Source of the DNA: Istiophorus platypterus
Taxonomy: Eukaryota; Chordata; Actinopteri; Istiophoriformes; Istiophoridae
Length of the DNA: 64,000 nt
Direction of reading: 5' to 3'
Assembly (NCBI GenBank): GCA_016859345.1
Contig: CM029120.1
Coordinates: forward strand, 24,610,001-24,674,000
A model generated the notes under the pieces. It was not told where the DNA came from. It did not search any database and worked only from the letters and a program-made list of their open reading frames with translations. A program made the position numbers and the translations under genes. Each line of letters begins with the position of its first letter. The first letter of the stretch is position 1. Shown piece after piece: positions 1 to 8,476 of the stretch.

Positions 1-508
1 ACAAGACCCCAATTACTACACATTAAAAGCAAGCAACATCCTGGTACCAATGCATATAAAAAAGAAAATCTTAATTATTTTTGGTTTACATAACTTTGTA
101 TGAAGTAAAAAGGTTGTATGGTCATGAAAAACTTGTAAAAGCCATGGAATTATGAAATTGTGTTTTCCAGGCCAGGGAAAAACATGAAAATTTTTTTTTA
201 GGCAGGACTTGATGCCACTGTAGCCTAGTGTAAGTGTAGGCTACAGTAGCATGTATTTTAGGTCATAGGCCACATATGAACGACAAGCTGTAGTTAAGGA
301 GAGATTAAAAAAAAAATGTTGATCGTGTCAAAAAACACAAAAAATAATTGAAAAGGGAGAGAAAGCATTTCAGGTTTAAAACATATAAGACATACCCAAT
401 TATGACCATTACTATTATCATACATACCATTCATGCATCACTGTCATTACAACTGGTTTAAAGTCACTGAAATTAATTGTCCTAAATGTAAAGAAATCAA
501 AATCCTAC
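1..508. other. dicer1 intron downstream of exon 7, no gene seen
   Basis: AT-rich intronic sequence running off the left edge. It begins with donor GTAGGA at 508 on the minus strand. No further exon or recognisable repeat is visible. Confidence 0.7.
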
Positions 509-981
509 CGATTGAGGACAACAGCTGTGTAACGCCTCTCCACAAAGATTATTCCACACAGGATATTGGTGAAAGGTGAAGGAAAGTTGGCTTCAGGCCT
601 CTCTTTGGCCTCCACCTCTTCATCCTCATCTTCGTCCTCTGAGTCGCTCCAGGACACATAGTTGTCCTGGTTACGGTTGTTGTACCACTCCACACTCTCA
701 AACTGCTGCCGCTCAAAGGGCTTGTATTCATGCAGAATCTCTAGCAGCCTGAGGACCTTGGGGGTGACAAACTTGAGGTCCAGTGAGGCAGGGGAGAAAT
801 GCTCCTCACAGAGGGCATGCACTTTGCGCAGGATGGTGTCGGTGAAGAGCAGGAACTTACGGTTGAGCTCTTCTTGCTCATGTTTAATGTACTTCTGGAG
901 CTCCCGCACCATGATGCCTGCCGCTTTATCTGCACACCAGGGCCCCAGCACCTGCAGCACAGCCCGGCAATCACTCAGGAT
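509..981 (-). CDS. dicer1: dicer1 coding exon 7 (Hel2i to start of HELICc)
   Basis: 473 nt, phase 0 at the acceptor (cctgcccag before ATC) and 2 nt over at the donor (AATCG before GTAGGA). It encodes residues 292-448, from ILSDCRAVLQVLGPWCADKA through VRELQKYIKHEQEEL, FSPASLDLKFVTPKV and the acidic SWSDSEDEDEDEE loop to FVERRYTAVVLN. This is the longest dicer1 exon here and nearly colinear with vertebrate Dicer without gaps. Confidence 0.96.
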
Positions 982-3900
982 CTGGGCAGGAAGGGGACAT
1001 TATAAACAGCAGTTTGATAATTTGTGTTGTTCTACAGGTGCACTTACTTTGTCCTTTTAGCTTAAGGAACCTTTCAGAAAAACTCTTTAGCTCATGAACT
1101 TTACCTGTATATCAACTGGAGCAATTCAGGTCTAAATCTAGATCCTGGGCTATAGTCCTTGCCCCCTGAAAAATCCTTGCTCTAGCTGTAGCAGTTTTGA
1201 TATTCCAGGGATTATCACAAGATCAATGGCTCAAACACAAACATTATTAACAAAGTAAGCAGGAAGTGACTGCCATTAGTATCAAGATTAGAACAACCAC
1301 TCAAATGAGTTGCACAAGAGGAATTTGCCATTTGTCCTATCATTATTCTCATGACAAAAGAACACATGAAGTATGCTGACGTTTCTAGTAGTTTACTATC
1401 AAGAATGCCAAGATAAGTGTAAAAGAATGGATTTCCACATTATTATGCAAATTTATGAAGCAAGGTGCTCCAAAATGGAATTAAATTTTCTACTTTGTGT
1501 GGGGTACCCATAGTATGACTATGAAGTTTTTTATGTTTTATTCTTGAGTTATAGTGTTCAAGAAAAATCTGTTTCCTCCTAATTAAGTTAATTAGCTCAT
1601 TAACAGGCAAAGGTTTTTTTTTTATGCCAGCTCATTTGTCTTTGCAAACAACCTACCTGGTATCAATTTGAATGTGTTTGCTTGAAGGATGAGTGGAAAT
1701 CACCAGCACAACAAATACACCCCCCCTTCAGTACTTCTTCAGAAACTCACCCCCAAAATCATAGATAATAGTTGCCAAGACGACAACAATAACAGCTGCT
1801 AGCTGACCAAAGGAGAAATTTGGTGGAATCCAGAACATTTATACTGCATAGAGGTGGATATTCTCTCTCATAGCTGAAGCAAAAACATTGTAATATAAAA
1901 AAAAAAAAAAAATCATCAAAAAACACACAGCATCCATAAACACAACAGAGTAAAAGCTAGTGAGAGTGAGTTGGTTAGATAGTTTTTACAAACCTACAGC
2001 ACCAGAAGTGAGGACCATAGGTTTGGTAGGTAGTTTGGAAGGTAGCATTACCTGGCATAGTAATCATGCATCAATCCTAATAATTCCACTGTGCTAGCAG
2101 TTTTGTTTTTATTTCTTTGTGGATGTAAAATGTTGTGCAGACAAATACCGTCATATAGAGCAAATAATGAGACAGTAAGTAATTTAACTGAATATAGCTG
2201 GTGGGTTAGCAATTGGTGGCTGCTGCGTAGCTAATCAGAGATGTGAGATGATTTTCTAGAGCTAGCTCTCCAGTTTCTGACAGTAATACCCACTACTCTC
2301 TGGCTACTATAGCTAACATCACATGACAAAATATTGGGGCAGAAAGCCTAGTTGAATGTATGTAGGCAAGTAATTTACCATGACCAGACACACTTAAGTG
2401 TCACAGGTACCCAATTACCAACAGTGCCATTGTGTCGGAATAATCAGAAACTTGAGTTCCAGACTGGGAAGGTTCCCTGGAACAGCTAACAAAGTTAGAG
2501 AAATTTTCAGAAGGGGTGAAAATTTTGTTACATAACTTGTTTACTTGTTGGCATCATACATGCAGAATCACGGCGTAAAAAAAGAGGTGCAAATTTACAT
2601 ATTGCTTATCAATTTGTTTGCTGCCATAAAATTTGTAATATTATATTATACAGTACTAGGTATTGATATGGTATTAGTTGTTACTGCTAGTTGCTGTCCA
2701 AGTAGAGTGACCTTGGTTATTCAGAAAAGTTATATAATAGCAATAGCTCTAATAAAAAGTCAGGTAAACCAGCATTTTTGTGGTTTCAGGGAATGTTTCA
2801 CATTCCGACTAAAAAACACATGAACATAAAAGTTGAAGGAATGACTTCCCAGCTCGGCAAATGAGCCCATCTGAGGAGCATATGAATTTTACATAACCTA
2901 GCAGTTTGGATGGGCTATCACAAGAATTAGCAAAAACGTGAAAAAAAGAATAAGGACCTACTGGCTCTGTGAAAAATATAAAAACTAGTGTTTCACATAC
3001 CTGTCCAGCAGAAATAGATCAACCTGTGCATCCATCTCCACACTGTCTCTCAATCATAGTTAAGCCTCCCTTGTGTTAACCGGACTCTTTGCCTTTGCCA
3101 GATCACTGCACTACTTTTTTGGTTTTCATTCATTTGACATTCCCCTCCTTGGCTTTTCCTCGGCCATCTCTCCTTCTTGCCAATGAGATTATGTAATGGA
3201 GTTCAGCACATTAGCAAGTTTTGATATCTCACTCCAACTGCTCCCTTTCCCCAATCTCCCCTCTTTTTCTTTTCCTTTTCCTATACAAGAGTACATCCTT
3301 GGTTGCTGAATGCCTGGAATAGTGCTGTGTGGCTTGTCTGGCCACCTTGTTGTTTGTTTCCTATTTATGGAGCCAGGGCTTCCTATAACACTGCTGTTTG
3401 GTTTTTTTCAGCACACACATAACAGACAGTTAGTGAATCGTTCAGAATTTTTAAAAAAGGGGAATGGAAATTGTTCTTTACCCTCATTGTACACAGCACA
3501 ACAATTGACTCTTCTAACTATCACAAGCTAACATTACCTAGCTAACTTTAGCTAGCCAAACAGAGTAACACAGATATTTCCTTATGACACTGAGGGATTA
3601 TGTTAAGGAGGAAAGGTAAAAGCCCAAAAACCTTAGACATTTTTTGAGACAGCCAAATACTTTTGTTGATGGTGATGAGGATGGTGATGTGGCTCCAACA
3701 ACTAAGTCCATCCTTGGGTTGACAAAGCGCAACTGGCCAGAACCTCGTCCTCAGTGATGCCATTAGAACAAGAACAGCCGCCAGGCCAAACAAGTTTTCT
3801 CAAGAAAACCCAGGAGTGTCCATTTTTTGCAGGCTAATTCTTACTGAAGAATTGCACCACTAACAAAGTTCTGCTAACAGCAGCAAGAAATATCCAACTT

Positions 3901-6900
3901 GCATTTGCAGGAAGTTAACACACCTCTGATATGGCATGCAACAATATGAACATATTAATGAGGCTAATATCTTTAAGTATAAACAGTATGGAATACTTCT
4001 CTGACCTGTTTGGAGATGAACGTGGGATCACGGTCCTCCCTGGCAACAGATATGTTGCAGTCATTCAGGAAGTGGAGAGCTTCGTCCAGCTCCACCTGCA
4101 GACGGGAGGAGAGGCCACTCTTATCCACGTAGGGGCCACAGTCCAGTACCACTTCTCTTGGCTGAGAGGCATATCTATAACAGGTGGATGTACCCAGCAT
4201 GGGTTAGATTTCAGCATACACCTAAAGTGTTACATTGTTACCGGCTTCCACCTCTCACCGTATTTCATTCATTAGGTGATTTTTCAAACCAGTTAATCCT
4301 TCAATGAACTGTAATTCTTGAATCATTAGCTATGGTCTTTAGTTGTAAATAACAAATCTCTGCACACAATTAGACATAAATACAACTGCTCACTGCTGGC
4401 ACACTTCTTATATACTCAGCAAGCACTTTATTAGAGGCAATTATCTTATTCAGGCAATTATCCAATCTCTGTATAAAATTCTGCAGATACAGGTAAGTTA
4501 ATGTTCACATCAAACATCAGAATGGGGGGAAAATATGATCTCTGGGACTTTGACCATGACATGATTGTTGGTGCAAGATTAGCTGGTCTGAGTATTTCTG
4601 AAACTACTGGTCTCCTGGGATTTTCATACACATCAATTTCTAGAACTTTAACTCAGCATGGAGCCGAACACAAAAAAACCTCTAGTGAGCAGAAGTTCTG
4701 TGGATTGAAACACCCTGTTGATCAGAGAGGTCAGAGTAGAATGGCCAGACCGGTTGGATCTGACAGAAAGGCAGCGGAAACTCAGTTATACACTCTTTAC
4801 AACGGAGCAGAAAAGTATCTCAGAGTGAACAACATATATAACCTCGAAGCAAATGAGCTACAACAGCAGAAGACCATGTTTAGTTCCACTTATGTCAGCC
4901 AGGAGCAGAACCTTGAGGCTGTAGAGGATAAAAGGCTCAACAAAACAGTGACAGTTGAAGACTGGAGAAACATAACCTAGTCTTGTGAATCTGGATTTCT
5001 GTTGAGGCAACAGATGGCAGAGTCGGAATATGGAGTAAACGGCATGAATTCATGGACCCAATCTGCCTTGTGTCAACAGTCCAGGCTGATGGTGGTGCTG
5101 TAATTGTGTGATGAATGTTTTTTTGACTAACTCTGGCCCCTTCATACCATGGTTTGTATGCCCCAGCCTATCTGAGTATTGCTGCTGACCATGTGCTACC
5201 TTTTATGGCTACTTCCAGCCAGATAATGCACCTTGTCACAAAGCGAAAGCTGTCTCAGACTGGTGAGTTCAGTGGACTTTGGTGAATTCAAAGGAATGTG
5301 AATACCTTTTGGAATTTCTGCCATGAATAACTAAGGCTTTTTTGAGAGCAAAGGGAGGAACTAGCCAGTAGTAGTATGGTGTTCTTGATAAACTGCTCAG
5401 TGAGTGTAGGCATATAGTACCTGTCCAGGACAACAAGGTCAGTGGCAGTTTCAGCATTGCTCTTCAGGATTCTCTCCAGATTCTGGATCTTCTGCTCCAG
5501 TTCTGACGGGTCACATTTTCCATTCAGAATGGAGGCTGTGAGACCCAGAATACGAGGGCTGCATGAACAGCCTTCAAACAGCTGCAGTGAGAGTAAGAGA
5601 GGAGAACTAGGTCAGGCACAATTCACTTGTATGATTGTTTGCCATTTCTGTGAAAAAAAGGGATGAGTTTTTGTTTGAGACCACAGTCTCACCTTCATTA
5701 TCTCACAGTAGGGGTGGTCTGTGATGGCCAGGTGACAATCGTCAAAAACCACCAGGTTGATTTTAGATAACGGTAAGATTCTATTCCTCAGAACGTGTAG
5801 GAATATATGGCAGGTCATGACCAGCACCTGTGTGAGATAAAAGTTGAGAATGACAGTAGTCAACAGTGACAACAGTGTGATTCTTCCAGCATAGAGACAC
5901 TTTTAATCCAGGTTCAAATAACTTGAGCCGCTCAGTTAAGGTCAGCTATCTGAATCATCAGTCCTGCGTAAAACCTTGTGTTCTAAGTCAACGTGTTGTA
6001 CTTCATTTAACAATGTACTGACAACAGAACACAGAATCAAACATGCAATCAATAATTTTTACAAATCTAGTCTAGACTCAAATTAACATTCAAACCAACT
6101 GTGATGAAAGTAACCAGAAGGCTAATGGAAAATGTGTAGAGTTGATTGTAACCCTGTGTATATTGCTCTGCCATGTTTATTTCACCCCCCACTTTCATTT
6201 ATACTGCTTCTGTACCTAGGCTGAAGGCTTGTGGGAAAAGCCATTCAACTCCAGAATCGTACCTGACTCTGCTGGAGGGGAGCTCCAAGTAGAGTATCCT
6301 GAGTATTTTATATTTCATTTATTTGAACTAGGATTACAGTGGATACTTCTTATTTTTCTTTGATGAAAACAGGGACATTGTTGCATTACAGATAGAGGAT
6401 GTGAAATACAAGACAAGTCATATTAATACACAGTCTGAGGTAGTAGCTACATGGTGCACCTGACTGTGGTTCAACTGGGAGTAGGCCGTGAACATTTTTT
6501 CATAATTCCCAATACACTGTATGAATAAGAAGGCTATCTGTGTTGAAGAATCAATTAGGCATATTAAAAATTCTGTAAGACAGTCACAGCACAAAGGCAG
6601 AGGGCAACCGTCATACCACTTTAAACTTATTAGGACAAGCAATACAAGGCACACCTGATTCTCGATTATCTCTTGACTCCACTGTTGGTCAGTCCATGCT
6701 GAGGCTTCCCCCAAATCTGTGTACTCTCCCACCTGGAGGTCAGAGTGAGTCCTGACTGCAGCTGCTTGCTGAACTACAGACGAAGCTGGACAATGTAGAC
6801 CAGACATACAATAAAATAGTTAGAATAGTGCCATCTTAAAAAATTTCATCTATAGTTCTGAAATCAAACTATAACGAATAAAGCACATAAAAAATTCTAA

Positions 6901-7415
6901 GGCACATCCTCAACAATAGCAGGCATTATGCATTGCCAATACCTGTGTTCACCAGAAAAACAGTCCTCTTCGCATTTCCTTGGTAATGTCCACGGATTTG
7001 GTGGGAGAGCTCTTTTGTTAGAAGTACTGCAATAAAGGTCTTCCCTGAGCCAGTATTCAAGCAGACAATAGTATTATGTTCAAGAGCTGCTTCAAGAAGT
7101 TCTACCTGTGGGGGAACATTCAGGTTCACAGTCAATGAATGGATATTGGAAAGAAAAACACAATACAAATGGATGAAAATAAACAAACAGCAATGAATAG
7201 CTCTTTAACTTGTGAATTTTATGCCAAATTATGACACTTTTTTTTAATACACATCAAGCAAGTAGGAAATACATTTATTATGTGGATGCAAGCCTCCTTG
7301 CCTGATATTTCCTAGGTGTATAGATGTTATCATGGATAGCCTCCTGCTGCCATGGCAGACCAAAGAAAGGCCCCATGGGTGAAGTAGCAGGAGTGACAAG
7401 CTGTAAGCCTGCCAT
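509..7415 (-). CDS. dicer1: dicer1, N-terminal part (7 coding exons, 3' truncated by window edge)
   Basis: Dicer is the cytoplasmic RNase III that cuts pre-miRNA and long dsRNA. Seven exons join in frame on the minus strand (7415-7302, 7105-6943, 6785-6655, 5827-5693, 5581-5421, 4174-4006, 981-509) into 448 codons plus 2 nt. They cover the amino-terminal DExD/H helicase: Walker A NTGSGKT at residues 55-61, the DECH-box position at 165-168 (here DDCH), Hel2i from about residue 230, and an acidic loop SDSEDEDEDEE near residue 400 followed by FPSPFTNILCGIIFVERRYT. Residue-level similarity to vertebrate Dicer is high throughout and exon phases are consistent. The start Met has a strong context (A at -3, G at +4) and an in-frame TGA two codons upstream; it matches Met11 of the human protein as I recall it. 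PAZ, RNase III and dsRBD exons lie beyond position 1. Oddities: GC donor in the first coding intron, DDCH, and a Tc1-like insertion beside a donor. All splice sites are inferred by eye. Confidence 0.96.
982..4005. other. dicer1 intron (3.0 kb), no gene or clear repeat seen
   Basis: AT-rich sequence with a short poly-A run near 1897-1911. Open frames here are short, have no recognisable content and are judged random. Confidence 0.7.
4006..4174 (-). CDS. dicer1: dicer1 coding exon 6
   Basis: 169 nt. The first base completes the Arg codon started in the upstream exon (AG plus A). It encodes YASQPREVVLDCGPYVDKSG and onward to NDCNISVAREDRDPTFISKQ. The acceptor is ctgttatag and the donor is CAG before GTCAGA. 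An alternative acceptor (ctctcag) 13 nt further in would break the reading frame, so the tatag site is preferred. Confidence 0.93.
4411..5408 (+). mobile_element. Tc1/mariner-like DNA transposon, degenerate (copy 1) in dicer1 intron
   Basis: The left end (ctcagcaagcactttattag) and right end (cttgataaactgctcagtga) are imperfect inverted repeats flanked by TA. The interior holds a broken Tc1-type transposase on the plus strand: an open stretch at 4501-4980 with the N-terminal helix-turn-helix region (HDMIVGARLAGLSISETTGL, then GFSYTSISRTL) and fragments of the DDE domain further on. A complete transposase is about 340 residues; this one is frameshifted and stops early, so it is not active. It occupies most of the dicer1 intron 4175-5420. 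Confidence 0.88.
5421..5581 (-). CDS. dicer1: dicer1 coding exon 5
   Basis: 161 nt, starting in phase 0 after ctcactgcag and ending GGACAG before GTACTA with 2 nt over. It encodes LFEGCSCSPRILGLTASILN, then GKCDPSELEQKIQNLERILK and SNAETATDLVVLD. PRILGLTASILNGKCDP is the conserved post-DECH helicase motif (LTAS). The right end of a Tc1-like element lies only about 12 nt downstream of its donor. Confidence 0.95.
5693..5827 (-). CDS. dicer1: dicer1 coding exon 4 (Walker B / DECH-box exon, here DDCH)
   Basis: 135 nt, 45 codons, phase 0 at both ends (acceptor ctcacacag, donor AAG before GTGAGA). It encodes residues 137-181, VLVMTCHIFLHVLRN through PLSKINLVVFDDCHLAITD to HPYCEIMK. The DECH box that names the Dicer helicase subgroup reads Asp-Asp-Cys-His at 5732-5743, and the following HPYR motif reads HPYC. 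Vertebrate Dicers I know have DECH and HPYR here. Confidence 0.94.
5828..6654. other. dicer1 intron (827 nt), nothing recognised
   Basis: The intron between the motif Ia exon and the DECH-box exon. AT-rich, with no recognisable repeat, RNA gene or further exon. Confidence 0.65.
6655..6785 (-). CDS. dicer1: dicer1 coding exon 3
   Basis: 131 nt. The first two bases complete an Ala codon begun in the upstream exon. It encodes SSVVQQAAAVRTHSDLQVGE, then YTDLGEASAWTDQQWSQEII and ENQ. AVRTHSDL.VGEY is the conserved helicase motif Ia region of Dicer. Acceptor attgtccag, donor CAG before GTGTGC. Confidence 0.94.
6943..7105 (-). CDS. dicer1: dicer1 coding exon 2 (Walker A)
   Basis: 163 nt, starting GTA GAA CTT in phase 0 after cccccacag and ending AACACAG before GTATTG with 1 nt over. 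It encodes VELLEAALEHNTIVCLNTGS, then GKTFIAVLLTKELSHQIRG and AKRTVFLVNT. The ATP-binding P-loop NTGSGKT is intact (Lys60 is the equivalent of human Lys70). Confidence 0.96.
7106..7301 (-). other. dicer1: dicer1 GC-AG intron
   Basis: The 196-nt intron has donor CAG/GCAAGG and acceptor ccccacag. The protein join KYQ/VELLEAA requires this boundary, and no GT lies at or near it in a compatible phase. The rest of the donor fits the U1 consensus well, as is usual for functional GC donors. Confidence 0.85.
7302..7415 (-). CDS. dicer1: dicer1 coding exon 1 with start codon
   Basis: 38 codons, MAGLQLVTPATSPMGPFFGL followed by PWQQEAIHDNIYTPRKYQ. The match to the Dicer N-terminus and the exact KYQ/VELLEAA junction force the exon to end at 7302. 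The intron then begins with GC (GCAAGG) rather than GT. ATG at 7413-7415 has A at -3 and G at +4, with an in-frame TGA two codons before it. Confidence 0.95.
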
Positions 7416-7536
7416 GCTTCAAAGAGGTGGAGGTAAAGGGGCTGGGCTCCTCCAGTTGTCCACTTTATTTCATTTCATTATCTTCTTCCTCTCAGAAGTT
7501 CACTGGCAACGGAGATGAGGATTCCGCATTAATGTA
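7416..7536 (-). other. dicer1: dicer1 5' UTR part of the first coding exon (5' limit uncertain)
   Basis: The sequence between the start codon and the nearest plausible upstream acceptor on the minus strand (tgttgtctgtag ending at 7537). The leader contains an in-frame TGA two codons upstream of the ATG. The acceptor choice rests only on its consensus and pyrimidine content. Confidence 0.45.
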
Positions 7537-8008
7537 CTACAGACAACAGATAAAACAGTTGATATTTTGTCAACTTGCTATGCAGAAAGTTGAAGAAAAG
7601 AAAATCAGCACAGTCATGGCTGAAAAGAGCATCATCCAAAGCCCAACCAATGGCAAAGTGTTTCTAGCACAGGTAACTGATGCCTAACCCTTTTAATTGA
7701 TGTTACATGTGATCAGTGAGTGTAGCGCTTCTTTACAGCTTAAGTATGTTTTAAGTTTGAGTAGAGCTTGAGAACAGCTTGTTAAGATCTTAGTACATTC
7801 TTATGTTAGAGTTGAGATTTTAAAAATCTCTAGATGTTAAAAACAGCTCATTTGGAACTTGTTAAGGACTTGAGAACTTGGGAGTTTATTTGTAACTTGA
7901 ATATAATTTAATCATAAAGAACAGATTGTTAAAATCTATAGATTAAAGGATGATGATTTGGGAGAATAGGCTGTAATGCTAGCAGAACTGATTTCTTAGA
8001 ATACTTAC

Positions 8009-8119
8009 AGGTAGTAATTGAGACTTTCTGTATAAGCAGACACTTAATCTGGGCTTCATGATAAAATATTTCTCAATCAACTTCTGATGCCCTCCCCCCA
8101 CGTTTAAGTTGGAATAGAC
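8009..8119 (-). other. candidate minus-strand exon B in dicer1 5' intron (uncertain)
   Basis: 111 nt, open through 37 codons in phase 0, between a strong acceptor (tttttttgtcag) and a consensus donor (CTACCT before GTAAGTAT). The reading (VYSNLNVGGGHQKLIEKYF and onward) resembles nothing I recognise. It could be an alternative dicer1 leader exon, part of a nested gene, or chance. Confidence 0.22.
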
Positions 8120-8428
8120 CTGACAAAAAAAACACAGAGCACTGTTAAAATTACACACTTAATATATGAACCGATATAGAGAGGTCTGTAAGCAGTCTGT
8201 ATAACAGTGTATTAAATGAAAACTGAGTTATTCTGGCTTTAGCAAGTGGTAATAAATTCATGATTCTGAATTACCTTAAAAAAAAATAAGAGGTTATATC
8301 AGAATCTTTTTATTCATCATCAATATAATATGTAGAGGAAACATGCAAGTTAGAGACTGCCTCTGTTACCAATGTGCTGATTATTAGAATGTGATAATAC
8401 AGTTGCACTCAAAAGTTAAGCCTCTTAC

Positions 8429-8476
8429 CTCTGCACAAATGGGAAGTGGCATGAACTGTGACTGGATCCTCCTGCC
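8429..8476 (-). other. candidate minus-strand exon A in dicer1 5' intron (uncertain)
   Basis: 48 nt, 16 open codons, between acceptor tttgtttgtgcag and donor GCAGAG before GTAAGAGG. It is in phase with candidate exon B, so the pair would give 53 open codons. The product is not recognised. Confidence 0.2.

Noticed and set aside
662..1060. 132-codon plus-strand open frame opposite dicer1
   Set aside because: Shadow of the conserved dicer1 exon on the other strand; no recognisable content of its own.
4501..4980. 159-codon plus-strand open frame inside dicer1
   Set aside because: N-terminal part of a Tc1-like transposase flanked by inverted repeats; not a nested host gene.
5582..5692. Possible frameshift between the DECH-box exon and the next dicer1 exon
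   Set aside because: A clean 111-nt GT-AG intron joins them in frame and the protein alignment has no gap.
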